Shown: positions 52,705 to 61,510 of the stretch, one piece after another
How the letters are laid out: the number at the start of each line of letters is the position of its first letter
Position numbering within the stretch: the first letter of the stretch is position 1
DNA from: JACDAN01 sp963801855
GTDB lineage: Bacteria > Actinomycetota > Thermoleophilia > Gaiellales > Gaiellaceae
Assembly: GCA_963801855.1 (NCBI GenBank)
Contig: CAWDGK010000003.1
Location: 1-64,000, forward strand
Reading direction: 5' to 3'
Length of the DNA stretch: 64,000 nucleotides
The notes under the pieces: generated by a model
Told to the model about the DNA's origin: nothing
What the model saw: the letters and a program-made list of their open reading frames with translations, nothing else
Database searches by the model: none
Translations under genes and position numbers: made by a program

Positions 52705-53842
52705 TTAGGTCCTGGCGACACTCATGACGCGACCGAGCGCCTCGGAGAAGAACGCGTTGTCCTCGGGGGATCCGACGGTGACCCGAATCGCCCCCGGGGC
52801 GCCGAAGCCGGCCGTCGGACGCACGATCACGCCCTCCTGGAGAAGCTGCTCGAACAGCGGCCGCGAATCAGAGCCGACCTCGGCGAACACGAAGTTGGCG
52901 ACGGCCGGAGTCACCGGGTCGAGACCGCTCGCCCGGAGCGCTTGCTCGATCGCCGGACGGCCTTCGGCGTTGAGCCGGCGGCGGCGCTCCAGCTCGGCGG
53001 CCGCGCCGGGCGCTTCGAGGCTCGCGAGGGCGCAGGCCTGCGCGGGCGTCGTGATGTCGAATGCCCGCCGGACCTTCCCGATTGCGCGTCACGAGCTCTG
53101 CCGAACCGACGCCGTAGCCCACGCGGAGCCCGGCGAGCCCGTAGATCTTCGAGAACGTCCGCAGCACGATCACGCGCCGCCCACCCTTCACGTACTCCTC
53201 GATTCCGTCCGCGTAGGCACCATCGTCGACGTACTCGAGGTAGGCCTGGTCGAGCACGGTGACCACGTGTTCCGGGACCGTGTCGAAGTAGAGATCCAGC
53301 TCCTCGCGGGTGTTCATCGTGCCGGTGGGGTTGTTCGGGTGGCAGACGTAGACGAGCTTCGTCCGCTCGGTGACCGCGGCGAGCATCGCGTCGAGGTCGT
53401 AGCGGCCGTCCGCGAGCGGAATCGTGCGCGCGACGGCCCCGAGCTTCTTGGCCCCGATCACGTAGCTCGGGAAGCTCGGCCAGCCGCACACGATCTCGTC
53501 GCCCGCGTCGAGCGAGATCTGGGACAGGGCGTCGACGATGCCGTCGGCTCCGGCGCCGAGCGCGATCTCCTCGAGACGAACGCCGTGCCGCTCGGCGAGC
53601 GCGGCGCGCAGGCGGTAGGCACCACCGTCCGGGTACCGGTTCAGCTCGGGCCCGACGGCCGCGAGCGCCTCGAGCGCCTCCGGGAACGGGCCGAACGGCC
53701 CCTCGTTCGACGCAAGCTTGACGACCCGCTCGAGCCCGAGCTCACGCTGGACCTCCTCCACGGGCTTGCCGGGCTCGTACGGGACGAGGTCACGGACGGC
53801 GGGCTTGAAGAAGCTGTCCGCGATCTCGGCAAGCGACGCCAC
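52705..53842 (-). CDS. hisC: Histidinol-phosphate aminotransferase, one frameshift
   Basis: This ~378-residue fold-type I aminotransferase starts at GTG 53842. 'KLASNEGPFGPFPEALEALA' and 'NRYPDGGAYRLRAALAERHG' are HisC hallmarks. 'LVYVCHPNNPTGTMNTREEL' and 'HVVTVLDQAYLEYVDDGAYA' bind PLP, and 'RTFSKIYGLAGLRVGYGVGS' has the Schiff-base Lys and Arg. An extra A near 53088 breaks the frame; the end 'VANFVFAEVGSDSRPLFEQL' follows. It catalyses the penultimate transamination of histidine synthesis, or aromatic amino-acid transamination in some members. No other his genes are here. Confidence 0.88.
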
Positions 53843-53852
53843 GGCGCGGAAT

Positions 53853-54362
53853 CTACTGAACCGTGTAGGCCATGAGGATCGCGTCGAGGTACTCGGAGCC
53901 TCGGCGATAGTGAGCCCTCCTCAAACCCTCCTGCTGGAACCCGAACCGCTCGTAGAGGGCGATGGCGGCCTCGTTGTGCGGAAAGACGTGGAGCTCGAGC
54001 TTCCGCACAGCGGCCGCGCGCGCCCACTCGACGGCGGCGTCCAGCAGCGCGTTCCCGATCCCCCGGCGCCGGTGGGCCGCGGCGACCATGAGGCCGAGAT
54101 CCGCAACGTGCCTGCTGGCCGGATGCGGGTCGCGGCCGAGGGAGAGCCGTCCCACGAGGCCCTCCGGCAGCTCCGCGACGAACACCGCAGCGTCGTCGTA
54201 GCGGCGCAACGCTCGCAGGAAGCGCCGCTCCTCGCCCGGCGAACGCCACGCGCCGTCGGAGATGAGCCAACCCTCGGGCTCGGACGCGACGGCTTCGGCG
54301 AGCGCCACGAGCGCCCCCGCGTCGCCGGGCTGCGCTCGCCTGACGACGGCCCGCTCAGCCAT
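53853..54362 (-). CDS. GNAT family N-acetyltransferase
   Basis: This 169-residue acetyltransferase starts at ATG 54362. Motif A for acetyl-CoA is 'LGLMVAAAHRRRGIGNALLD' (RRRGIG), followed by 'AAVEWARAAAVRKLELHVFP' and 'NEAAIALYERFGFQQEGLRR'. The last, N-x-x-A-x-x-x-Y-x-x-x-G-F, is the classic GNAT tail. It resembles RimI/ribosomal-protein or small-molecule acetyltransferases. It overlaps the gamma-glutamyltransferase gene by 8 bp, so the two are co-translated. The substrate is unknown. Confidence 0.9.
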   Translation of the reverse strand: MAERAVVRRAQPGDAGALVALAEAVASEPEGWLISDGAWRSPGEERRFLRALRRYDDAAVFVAELPEGLVGRLSLGRDPHPASRHVADLGLMVAAAHRRRGIGNALLDAAVEWARAAAVRKLELHVFPHNEAAIALYERFGFQQEGLRRAHYRRGSEYLDAILMAYTVQ

Positions 54363-55926
54363 CGACGACGATCCCGTGGCCGCCCCGGCGCGGGTCTCCC
54401 GCGGCGGCCAGCTCGCCGTCGGGCCGCATCTCGACGGCGGCGGCCCCGCCGAAGTAGAGGTTGCGGCGACGCCATGCGACGACGTCATACCCGCGGCGCT
54501 CCAGCTCCTCCAGCTCCTCCGCGTCGGACCCTCCCTCGCAGTGGACATGCCCCTCGTCCAGGTGGACGCGCGGACGGCTGATCGCCTCCTCGACGGTGAG
54601 GCCGTGGCCGAGCACGTTGACGACGATCTGGAGGATCGCGCCCCGCAGCCGAGCGGAGCCCGCACTCCCGACGACGAGGCGTGGACGCGCATCCCGAAGG
54701 ACGATCGAGGGCGCCATCAGGCTCGACAGGCGACCCCCTGGCGTCTGCCGCCGACGAGCCAGATTGAGGTGGTGCTCACCGAGCATGTTGTTCAGGTGCA
54801 CGCCGGTCCCCGGCACGACGACGCCCGAGCCCGAGCCGGTCGAAGCCGTCAAGGAGGCGGCGTTGCCGTCTGCGTCCACCACCGAGATGTGCGTCGTTCG
54901 CGAGGGCTCTGGAGGCTCGCGCAGCGCGCGGCCGAGACCTTGGCCGAGCCGCTCGACCGCCGCCCCGACTCGTTCCTCGCCGCACAGGCTGTCCGTAAGG
55001 CCACCGCGGTAGAGAGAGCGCGCGAAGTCGCCACCGCGGGCGACCGTCTGCTCGTGCATGACAGCGATGAGACGTTCGATCGCTCCGGCGGTTCCGGGCC
55101 CGCCCCCGAGTCCGGCCCGGTCGAGGAGCAGCAACCCATACGCAATGAGAACGCCGCCCGAGGACGGGGGTGGGTTCGAGATGAAGCGGTCTCCGAGAAA
55201 GCCCACGTCGATCGGCCGCCGCCAGATCGCTCGGTACCGGCGGAGGTCTTCGCGCGTCAACGGGCCGCCTTCCGCGCGTATGTGCGTGGTGAGCCGGTCG
55301 GCGATGTCGCCCTCGTAGAACGGCGCGGCTCCCTCGGCCGCGAGCAGTTCCATCGTCGAAGCGAGATCGCTCATCTTCAGGTTGTCTCCGGCAGCGAGGC
55401 GTTCGCCGTCCGGGCCGTAGATCGCTCGCCCCGAATCGGTGTGGCGCAGGATGGTGTCCAGAATCGCGTGCAGGTAGCCCTGCTCGCGCGTCAGCACGAC
55501 CCCGTTCCGGGCCAGGTCAATGGCGGGCACGAACAGCTCGGCCCACGGAACGCGCCCGTACGCCCGGTGCGCCGTCTCGAGACCGGAGACCATCCCTGGC
55601 ACCGCCGCCGAGGCCACGCCGATCCCGAACGCCTGGGTTGTCGAGCTGTCGAAATCGACGTCGGTCCTCTCCATCTCTCTGATCGCCCGGGTTCCCAGGC
55701 CTTCCCCTGGCACCGCGACGAAGAAGTCGAGCAGTCGGGAATGCCCGTCCCGGGCCCGGTGGACGAGGAGGAACCCTCCTCCCCCCGGGCCTGTGAGCGG
55801 GCTCTCCGCCACCCATGAGGTGAATGCCGCCGCGAGACACGCGTCGACGGCGTTGCCGCCTGCGGCGAGAATCTGGGCGCCCGCCTCGGCCGTCAGCGGG
55901 TGACCGGCTGCGATCGCGCCCTTCAC
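54355..55926 (-). CDS. ggt: Gamma-glutamyltransferase family protein
   Basis: This 523-residue Ntn-hydrolase starts at GTG 55926. It opens 'MKGAIAAGHPLTAEAGAQIL', with 'GGNAVDACLAAAFTSWVAES' and 'LTGPGGGGFLLVHRARDGHS'. 'FISNPPPSSGGVLIAYGLLL' precedes the autoprocessing site, where the nucleophile Thr lies in 'EPSRTTHISVVDADGNAASL'. 'TGSGSGVVVPGTGVHLNNML' is the small-subunit signature. No signal peptide is seen, unlike most periplasmic GGTs, so it may act in the cytosol. It starts 10 bp after the ftsZ stop. Confidence 0.9.
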   Translation of the reverse strand: MKGAIAAGHPLTAEAGAQILAAGGNAVDACLAAAFTSWVAESPLTGPGGGGFLLVHRARDGHSRLLDFFVAVPGEGLGTRAIREMERTDVDFDSSTTQAFGIGVASAAVPGMVSGLETAHRAYGRVPWAELFVPAIDLARNGVVLTREQGYLHAILDTILRHTDSGRAIYGPDGERLAAGDNLKMSDLASTMELLAAEGAAPFYEGDIADRLTTHIRAEGGPLTREDLRRYRAIWRRPIDVGFLGDRFISNPPPSSGGVLIAYGLLLLDRAGLGGGPGTAGAIERLIAVMHEQTVARGGDFARSLYRGGLTDSLCGEERVGAAVERLGQGLGRALREPPEPSRTTHISVVDADGNAASLTASTGSGSGVVVPGTGVHLNNMLGEHHLNLARRRQTPGGRLSSLMAPSIVLRDARPRLVVGSAGSARLRGAILQIVVNVLGHGLTVEEAISRPRVHLDEGHVHCEGGSDAEELEELERRGYDVVAWRRRNLYFGGAAAVEMRPDGELAAAGDPRRGGHGIVVDG

Positions 55927-55936
55927 GGCGCCCCGC

Positions 55937-57322
55937 TCAGCTCTGGAGGAACGAGGGCGGTTCGAGCGTGTCGCCGCCCGTCTCCGTCCGCGCCACGAAC
56001 GATCGAGACCCGCCGCGCTGACCGACGCCGGTGACGATCACCGTCACCCAGACCTGGCCCTCGAGCCGCTCGTCGACGGTCGCGCCGAAGATGATGTTGG
56101 TGTCGTCGACCGAGGCTCCACGGATGACCTCCGCCGCCTCGTTCACCTCGTAGAGCGAGAGGTCGTTGCCGCCGGCAATCGAGAGCAGGATCCCCTTCGC
56201 GCTGACGAGCTCGGTGTCGACGAGGGGCGACCGCATGGCGCGCTCCGCCGCCTCGACGGCTCGGTTCTCGCCGGTCGCGAAGCCGATGCCCATGAGCGCC
56301 GTCCCGGCGCCGCTCATGATCGTTCGGACATCCGCGAAGTCCACGTTGATCAGGCCCGGCTCGGTGATCAGGTCGCAGATCCCCTGGACGCCCTGGCGCA
56401 GCACGTCGTCGGCGATCCGAAATGCGTCGAGCATGGACGTCTTCTTGTCGAGAACCTCGAGGAGGCGCTCGTTCGGGATCACGATCACGGTGTCGCACGC
56501 TTCTCTCAGCGTGTGGACGCCCTGCTCCGCCTGCGAGCGCCGCTTGGTGCCCTCGAAGCGAAACGGCATCGTCACGATCCCGACCGTGAGCGCGCCGACC
56601 TCGCGTGCGATGCGCGCGACGACCGGGGCGGCCCCTGAGCCGGTCCCGCCACCCTCTCCGGCGGTGACGAACACCATGTCGGAGCCCCGGAGGGCCCGCT
56701 TGACCTGGTCGTAGGCCTCCTCCGCGGCGCGTCGCCCGATGTCCGGCTCCGCCCCGGATCCCAGCCCGCCCGTCAGCTCCCGCCCGATGTGGATCTTGAC
56801 CTCTGCGTCGCTGAGGGCGAGCTGCTGGAGATCGGTGTTCACAGCCACGAACTCGACGCCCGAGATGCCGGCGTCGATCATCCGGTTGACAGCGTTCAGT
56901 CCGGCGCCGCCGACGCCGACGACGCGAATGACGGCGAGGTAGGCAGAGTCGGCCTGCGGGGCGCGATGGAGCCGCGGAGGCGGCTCCGGAAGCGGCTCGA
57001 GCAGGCGAGCGATACCGCGGTCGGAGGGCTGCTCGCGCGCATGGACCGGCGTGGAGGGCGCCGGGGCCCTGGGCGGCGCAGGCTTGTGGACGGGCTCGGG
57101 GGCCGATGGTGCAGGCGCACGGTCGGCGCGGTCGGGCACCTCCGGCTCCGGCTCGGGCGCGGGCGCGACCTCGAGCTTTGGCGGCGGATGCTCGACGGTC
57201 TCCTCGAGCGGTTCGCCGGGGAGCGTCTTCCCTTCCTTCTCGGCCTGCTTCTGTGCTGCTTCGGTCGCCCGGAAGAGCTCGGCGAGCGGGCCCTCACGCA
57301 TGCTTGCGCGCTTTCGCGCCAT
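55937..57322 (-). CDS. ftsZ: FtsZ cell-division GTPase with ~125-residue Pro/Glu-rich N-terminal extension
   Basis: This 461-residue tubulin-like GTPase starts at ATG 57322, 29 bp inside the parA gene. Residues ~1-125 are low-complexity and Pro/Glu/Ala-rich ('EVAPAPEPEPEVPDRADRAP'), much longer than the ~10-30 residues usual before the core. The core has 'AVIRVVGVGGAGLNAVNRMI', the tubulin signature 'VFVTAGEGGGTGSGAAPVVA' (~220), 'MPFRFEGTKRRSQAEQGVHT' and the T7 loop 'GLINVDFADVRTIMSGAGTA'. It ends 'LEPPSFLQS', resembling the conserved FtsZ C-terminal peptide. No dcw genes are adjacent. It should polymerise at midcell. Confidence 0.93.
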   Translation of the reverse strand: MARKRASMREGPLAELFRATEAAQKQAEKEGKTLPGEPLEETVEHPPPKLEVAPAPEPEPEVPDRADRAPAPSAPEPVHKPAPPRAPAPSTPVHAREQPSDRGIARLLEPLPEPPPRLHRAPQADSAYLAVIRVVGVGGAGLNAVNRMIDAGISGVEFVAVNTDLQQLALSDAEVKIHIGRELTGGLGSGAEPDIGRRAAEEAYDQVKRALRGSDMVFVTAGEGGGTGSGAAPVVARIAREVGALTVGIVTMPFRFEGTKRRSQAEQGVHTLREACDTVIVIPNERLLEVLDKKTSMLDAFRIADDVLRQGVQGICDLITEPGLINVDFADVRTIMSGAGTALMGIGFATGENRAVEAAERAMRSPLVDTELVSAKGILLSIAGGNDLSLYEVNEAAEVIRGASVDDTNIIFGATVDERLEGQVWVTVIVTGVGQRGGSRSFVARTETGGDTLEPPSFLQS

Positions 57323-58175
57323 TGAGCACCTCCTTCGCCAGGTCGCGGTACGCCGCCGCCGCGGTGCCGGTCGGGTCGTACTTCAGGACGGAGCTGCCCT
57401 TCACAGGCGCTTCCGCGTAGCGCACGGTCTTCTTGATGCGCGTCTTGAAGACGAGCTCGCCGAAGTTCTCCTGGAGGATCTCGACGGCTTCCCGTGCATG
57501 CAGCGTCCGCCCGTCGTACATCGTCGGGAGGATCCCCTGGATTCCCACGTCGGGATTCAGGTTCTCGCGGATCATCGTCAGCGTGTTCTCGAGCTGGACG
57601 AGCCCACGCAGCGAGAGGTACTCGCACTGGACAGGGACGATGACTCCGTTCGAGGCCACGAGCGCGTTGATCGTCAGCAGTCCGAGCGACGGCGGCGTGT
57701 CGATCAGGACGAAGTCGTACCGATCCTTGACCGCGTTCAACGCCTTCTCCAGCGCTCGCTCGCGCCCGATCATGCTCGAGAGCGCGAGCTCCGCCCCCGC
57801 GAGGTCGATCGACGACACGGCGAGATCGACCTCCGAGTGCTGGATCACCTGGTCGATCGGGAGCCGGTGCACGAGGACGTCGAACATCGAGCGCTCGATC
57901 TGATCCGGGTTGAACCCCTGGCTCATCGTCAGGTTCCCCTGGGGGTCCATGTCGACGATCAGGACGCGGTAACCCTCCTCCGAAAGCGCGACGGCGAGGT
58001 TCAGCGTGGAGGTCGTCTTCGCCACACCGCCCTTCTGGTTGGCGAAGGCGATGACCCGGGCATCGCGCGGCACGTCCGGCTCCGGAGGGGGCTCGGGCGG
58101 AGGAACGGCGACCTCCTCGGGAGCACCGTCGTCCGGCTCGCCCGGGGGGCGCGTGAAGAGACCTGCAAGACGCAT
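57294..58175 (-). CDS. parA: ParA/Soj family partition ATPase
   Basis: This 293-residue deviant-Walker ATPase starts at ATG 58175 with a ~37-residue Pro/Glu-rich leader. The deviant Walker A is 'VIAFANQKGGVAKTTSTLNL' (~41-60, signature Lys and KTT). 'VLIVDMDPQGNLTMSQGFNP' is Walker A', and 'YDFVLIDTPPSLGLLTINAL' is Walker B. 'VPVQCEYLSLRGLVQLENTL' is the Soj-specific region. Typical partners (ParB, parS) are not seen nearby. It overlaps ftsZ, so the pair is co-translated; ParA may position FtsZ or a shared cargo, by inference. Confidence 0.93.
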   Translation of the reverse strand: MRLAGLFTRPPGEPDDGAPEEVAVPPPEPPPEPDVPRDARVIAFANQKGGVAKTTSTLNLAVALSEEGYRVLIVDMDPQGNLTMSQGFNPDQIERSMFDVLVHRLPIDQVIQHSEVDLAVSSIDLAGAELALSSMIGRERALEKALNAVKDRYDFVLIDTPPSLGLLTINALVASNGVIVPVQCEYLSLRGLVQLENTLTMIRENLNPDVGIQGILPTMYDGRTLHAREAVEILQENFGELVFKTRIKKTVRYAEAPVKGSSVLKYDPTGTAAAAYRDLAKEVLNGAKARKHA

Positions 58176-58277
58176 CAGCAGCCCATCGTTCTGTTTGGGG
58201 CCGGAGTGTCCTGCACAAACTCAGTGTGCCGGAAAACCCGGACTGCGCCAGCATCGGCGACTTCAATTTTCGCGGTG

Positions 58278-58502
58278 CTAGCGGGCCAAAATCGCCACCT
58301 CCTCCGTTTCCGCCTCCAGGGCGGCTCGACAGCCGGCGAGCGCCGCCACGGCTCCACAGGGCTCGGGCTCGGCACGAAGCCAGTTCTCGGCGTCGCGAAC
58401 AAGAGCGCGGAGCTCGCCCAGCAACTCGGCCGACGGGGCTTCAGCCCGGTCGAGAGCCTCGATGCGATCGAGTCGCCTGAGCACTGCGCGTGCCTCGTCC
58501 AT
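58278..58502 (-). CDS. Small conserved helical protein (74 aa)
   Basis: ATG 58502 starts 'MDEARAVLRRLDRIEALDRA', followed by 'ELLGELRALVRDAENWLRAE' and a C-terminal 'CRAALEAETEEVAILAR'. The heptad-like Leu spacing predicts a helical hairpin or coiled coil. Similar small proteins recur in this actinobacterial group near ParA/division genes, as far as I recall, with no known role. It lies 102 bp upstream of parA on the same strand. Confidence 0.55.
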   Translation of the reverse strand: MDEARAVLRRLDRIEALDRAEAPSAELLGELRALVRDAENWLRAEPEPCGAVAALAGCRAALEAETEEVAILAR

Positions 58503-58560
58503 GCCTCGAACGTACTTGCGTCCGGCGCGCATGTCTGGAACGGATCTGTGCCTAGAGAGG

Positions 58561-59820
58561 CTAAAACGCGCCGGCTGCGGCGACCGGCTCGAGCGGTACC
58601 GCGGGCTTCGCGCGCAGGCCGAGCAGGGTCTCGTCGAGCGTCTTCAGGAGCTCGCGGCGGTCGCCATGCTCGAGCACGGCTACGAGGGAGCGCCGCACGA
58701 GATCCGCAGTCACGGACGCTGCATCGCCCGCGGCCAGCAGTCGAAGCCGCGCCAGGAGCGCCGCCGCCTCGCGGGGAGTCTCCCCGAGGACGGATGCCGC
58801 GCGAAGCGAGGCTGCAAAGACGCCGTCGCCGCCGCCGAGCAGCGACCCGAGCGATCCGCGGAGCTGCTCCGAGGCGAACGGGTCGTCCTGGAAGAGCGAG
58901 AGCTCCCATCGGTCGAGGGCCTCGCCGAGCTCGCGGTCGCCGTCGGCCAGCGCCAGCCGCTCGCGCAGGCGAAGCGCTCGCTCGGCCCTGAGCGAGTCCA
59001 GGCGCACGGGCTCACCGGGAGGAGGCGTGCCGGCGATCGGGAGAACAGGGCGAATGCCATAGGGACGCCAGTCGAGCCGCTCGAACAACACAGGCCCGGC
59101 GGCGATCGGTCCGGCGGTCGCAAGCCGCAGAGCGGTGACCGCGTCGGCGATCTCGCCCGGCGCATCCGGAGGCGCCACCGCGACGCCGTCCCCGCCGAGA
59201 TCCGCCTCGAGCTCGAGGACGCAGAGGCGGTCGGGCTCACGCTCGAAGCCATCCGGGAGCAACCCACCGGCCTGCGGCCAGTGCGCCGCGAGCTCTCCCG
59301 AGGCCACATGGCGGATCTGCACTCCGCCCCCGAGCTCGAGAGGGCCTCCGATCGAGATGCCGACGAGCGGCGCGATGGCCCCGTAGGCGCGATGCGATCC
59401 GAAGAGCGACTCCTCGAACCCCGCGTAGGCCCGCTCGAAGGCGTCGTCGTCCCAGTCGAACCCTCCACAGCCCTCGGCCGTCTCGGCGAGGAGTGGAAGC
59501 AGCACCGTCTGCAGCAGCGCGTCCCGAGAGCTCGGGCGGCCGCTCGAGTGCGCTCGGGAGAAGATCGCAGCGGCCGGCTCGCGCTCCAGCTCCGCCAGAG
59601 CCGGCTGCGCATCGGCCAGCGCGGCGAACCGGCCTGCACGAGCGTCGAGAAAGGGCTTCACGAGCGGCCTGTACTCGTAAAGGGTCGGCCGGCCCACGGA
59701 CTCGTGCTCCTCGAACGAGAACGGGACGTCGCCGCCCTCGTCCAGTTCGTGCGAGACCGCGGCGAAGGCGCCGAGGCAGAAGCCGCGGAGCGCCTGGTGG
59801 AGGGTTGGTGAGCGAGCCAC
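58561..59820 (-). CDS. Conserved protein of unknown function (419 aa)
   Basis: The frame from GTG 59820 starts 'MARSPTLHQALRGFCLGAFA'. Features are an acidic 'HELDEGGDVPFSFEEHESVG', 'LYEYRPLVKPFLDARAGRFA', 'LPLLAETAEGCGGFDWDDDA' and 'RHVASGELAAHWPQAGGLLP'. A helical C-terminus 'LLARLRLLAAGDAASVTADL' ends near 'LDETLLGLRAKPAVPLEPVA'. No signal, no TM segment, and no motif I can assign. The regular, unbroken 420-codon frame and coding bias show it is real. It sits 8 bp after a Nei-type glycosylase gene on the same strand, so it may be repair-related, by inference only. Confidence 0.75.
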   Translation of the reverse strand: MARSPTLHQALRGFCLGAFAAVSHELDEGGDVPFSFEEHESVGRPTLYEYRPLVKPFLDARAGRFAALADAQPALAELEREPAAAIFSRAHSSGRPSSRDALLQTVLLPLLAETAEGCGGFDWDDDAFERAYAGFEESLFGSHRAYGAIAPLVGISIGGPLELGGGVQIRHVASGELAAHWPQAGGLLPDGFEREPDRLCVLELEADLGGDGVAVAPPDAPGEIADAVTALRLATAGPIAAGPVLFERLDWRPYGIRPVLPIAGTPPPGEPVRLDSLRAERALRLRERLALADGDRELGEALDRWELSLFQDDPFASEQLRGSLGSLLGGGDGVFAASLRAASVLGETPREAAALLARLRLLAAGDAASVTADLVRRSLVAVLEHGDRRELLKTLDETLLGLRAKPAVPLEPVAAAGAF

Positions 59821-59828
59821 CCTGCCGC

Positions 59829-60593
59829 TTACGCGCCGGGTAGCCGCACTCCTCTCTCGCCGGGCTGGCAGGTCGGGCACCAGTACGCGGTTCGATTCGC
59901 GTCGCCCTGCCCCCGAGAGCGGACCGGGGCACGGCAACGGGGGCAGGGTCGCCCGGCTTTTCGGTAGATCGAGCGCTGCTCGCGGCCGGAGTCGACCGAC
60001 CGCCGCATGAGTCGGGCCGCCTCGTCGAGGACGGCGCGGATCTCCTCGTCCGTCGTGTCTGAAAGCCGGCGCCAGGGCGAGACGCCTGCTCCCCACAGTG
60101 CCTCGGCCTTCCAGAGGTTCCCGATGCCGGCGACGAGGCGCTGGTCGAGGAGTGCGTCGCCGAGCTCGCGGCCCTGGTCGATTCGGCGGAAATTGGAGAC
60201 CATGCGGTCGAAGTCGGGGGGCCGAGCGAGGATGTCCGGCCCCAACCGGCGCACGGCACGCCTGTTGAGCTCGAGCACGGGTCCTCCCCAGAGCACCGCT
60301 TCTCTCCCGCTGCCGCGGAGCACGAGCCACGGGCGCCCGTGGGTGACCGAGCCAGGCTCCCGGACGGTCCAGCGTCCGCTCATGCGGAGATGGCTGCGCA
60401 GGACGAGGCCGCCCTCGAAGCTCAGGATCAGGTTCTTCCCGATCGCCTCGACCCGCTCGAGTCGCCTGCCGTCGAGTTGCTCGGCGACCCCGGTTGCTGC
60501 AGCCCGCGGGTTCGGACTTTCGACTGCGACCGTCTCCCCCACGAGGACCTGGAGGCGGCGGGCGGCGCGATGGAGTGAGTCACCCTCGGGCAT
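59829..60593 (-). CDS. Fpg/Nei family DNA glycosylase (Nei2-type endonuclease VIII)
   Basis: This 254-residue base-excision enzyme begins 'MPEGDSLHRAARRLQVLVGE'. Pro2 (nucleophile after Met removal) and Glu3 are the catalytic pair. 'HLRMSGRWTVREPGS' carries the intercalating region, and 'DQRLVAGIGNLWKAEALW' the helix-two-turn-helix. The zinc finger is 'CPRCRAPVRSRGQGDANRTA' plus 'YWCPTCQP' (Cys4, with the conserved Arg). PEGDS and the GNLWKAE motif place it with actinobacterial Nei2. It removes oxidised pyrimidines from DNA. Its start almost coincides with that of the divergent membrane-protein gene. Confidence 0.93.
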   Translation of the reverse strand: MPEGDSLHRAARRLQVLVGETVAVESPNPRAAATGVAEQLDGRRLERVEAIGKNLILSFEGGLVLRSHLRMSGRWTVREPGSVTHGRPWLVLRGSGREAVLWGGPVLELNRRAVRRLGPDILARPPDFDRMVSNFRRIDQGRELGDALLDQRLVAGIGNLWKAEALWGAGVSPWRRLSDTTDEEIRAVLDEAARLMRRSVDSGREQRSIYRKAGRPCPRCRAPVRSRGQGDANRTAYWCPTCQPGERGVRLPGA

Positions 60594-60603
60594 GCTCTGG
60601 ATT

Positions 60604-61038
60604 GTGAACGAGCGAGGTCTTCACCCGGCGGTTGCGGGCGCAGCGGCGGCCATGGCGTGGGCGCTGCTCGAGCCGGTCGACCGGCGCGTCTTCCGTTGCG
60701 ACTACTCGGATGTCGCCCTCCTCGGCAAGGCCGTGACCCGAGGCCCGCTCTGGCGACCGGCCGGGCTCGCCCTGCATGCGCTGAACGGCGCGGTGTTCGG
60801 CCTCGCCTTCGAGGAGGCGCGACGCCGTCTGCCCTTGGAGAAGAGGCGGCTCGCCCTCACCATGGCGCTCGCGGAGCACGTCGCCCTCTACCCGCTCTCG
60901 TACTTCGTCGACCGCTATCACCCCGCGCGCGGTGAGGAGGGGGTCCCGCCCCTCCTCACCAATGGGCGCGCGTTCGCCCAGGCAACCGCGCGGCACGCGC
61001 TCTTCGGCGTGCTCCTGGGGCGAATGGCTCGCGACTAG
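60604..61038 (+). CDS. Integral membrane protein, unknown function (144 aa)
   Basis: GTG 60604 (ATG 60592 is an alternative) starts 'MNERGLHPAVAGAAAAMAWA'. Hydrophobic stretches are 'AAAAMAWALLEPVDRR', 'PAGLALHALNGAVFGLAFEE' and 'ALTMALAEHVALYPLSYFVD'. The 'GLALHALNGAVFGLAFE' and 'NGRAFAQATARHALFGVLLG' motifs recur in small actinobacterial membrane proteins of unknown role. It converges with the SRPBCC gene (4-bp overlap of stops) and is divergent from nei2. Confidence 0.65.
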   Translation: MNERGLHPAVAGAAAAMAWALLEPVDRRVFRCDYSDVALLGKAVTRGPLWRPAGLALHALNGAVFGLAFEEARRRLPLEKRRLALTMALAEHVALYPLSYFVDRYHPARGEEGVPPLLTNGRAFAQATARHALFGVLLGRMARD

Positions 61039-61481
61039 CTGGAGCTGCCGTTCCAGCCGGCGACGACCTCGGCGAAACGGTCGAGGGCCTCGTCCACCTG
61101 CTTCTCCGGATCTTCGAAGAGCTTTGCAACCGCATCGCCGGCCGCGCCTGCGGGCGGGTCGTACTCGATTGCGACCTCGATGCTCGTCTGCTCGCCACGC
61201 TTGTCGAAGCGCACGACGCCGGAGTTCTCGATGCGCGAGCCCTCAACCGACTTCCACGCGATCTTCTCGTTGGGCACGTCCTCGACGATCTCGGCGTCCC
61301 ACTCCGCCGACGCGCCGAGCGGTCCGTCGACCTTCCAGTGCGTCCGTGTGTCGTCGCCGCTCATCGGAGTGACTTCCTTGACGTTCGGCATGAAGTTCGG
61401 GAAGTTCGTGAAGTTCCGCCAGTAGCTGTAGACCTTCTCGACAGGGGCGTCGACGGTCTTGTACTTCGCAATGCCGGGCAT
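61035..61481 (-). CDS. SRPBCC/polyketide cyclase-like protein
   Basis: This 148-residue START-like fold protein starts at ATG 61481 behind AAAGGATCACC. 'IAKYKTVDAPVEKVYSYWRN' opens the fold, with 'FTNFPNFMPNVKEVTPMSGD' and 'WDAEIVEDVPNEKIAWKSVE' as the strand core. 'AAGDAVAKLFEDPEKQVDEA' is the long C-terminal helix. The pattern matches the cyclase/dehydrase (coenzyme Q-binding-like) family. These proteins bind hydrophobic ligands; the ligand is unknown. It stands alone between a membrane-protein gene and uvsE. Confidence 0.87.
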   Translation of the reverse strand: MPGIAKYKTVDAPVEKVYSYWRNFTNFPNFMPNVKEVTPMSGDDTRTHWKVDGPLGASAEWDAEIVEDVPNEKIAWKSVEGSRIENSGVVRFDKRGEQTSIEVAIEYDPPAGAAGDAVAKLFEDPEKQVDEALDRFAEVVAGWNGSSS

Positions 61482-61510
61482 GGTGATCCTTTCGTCTCGT
61501 TTGTCGGTTC

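Noticed and set aside
57051..58991. 646-codon rightward ORF covering ftsZ and parA regions
   Set aside because: It runs through the Pro-rich ftsZ extension and ParA motifs in antisense and shows low-complexity sequence only.
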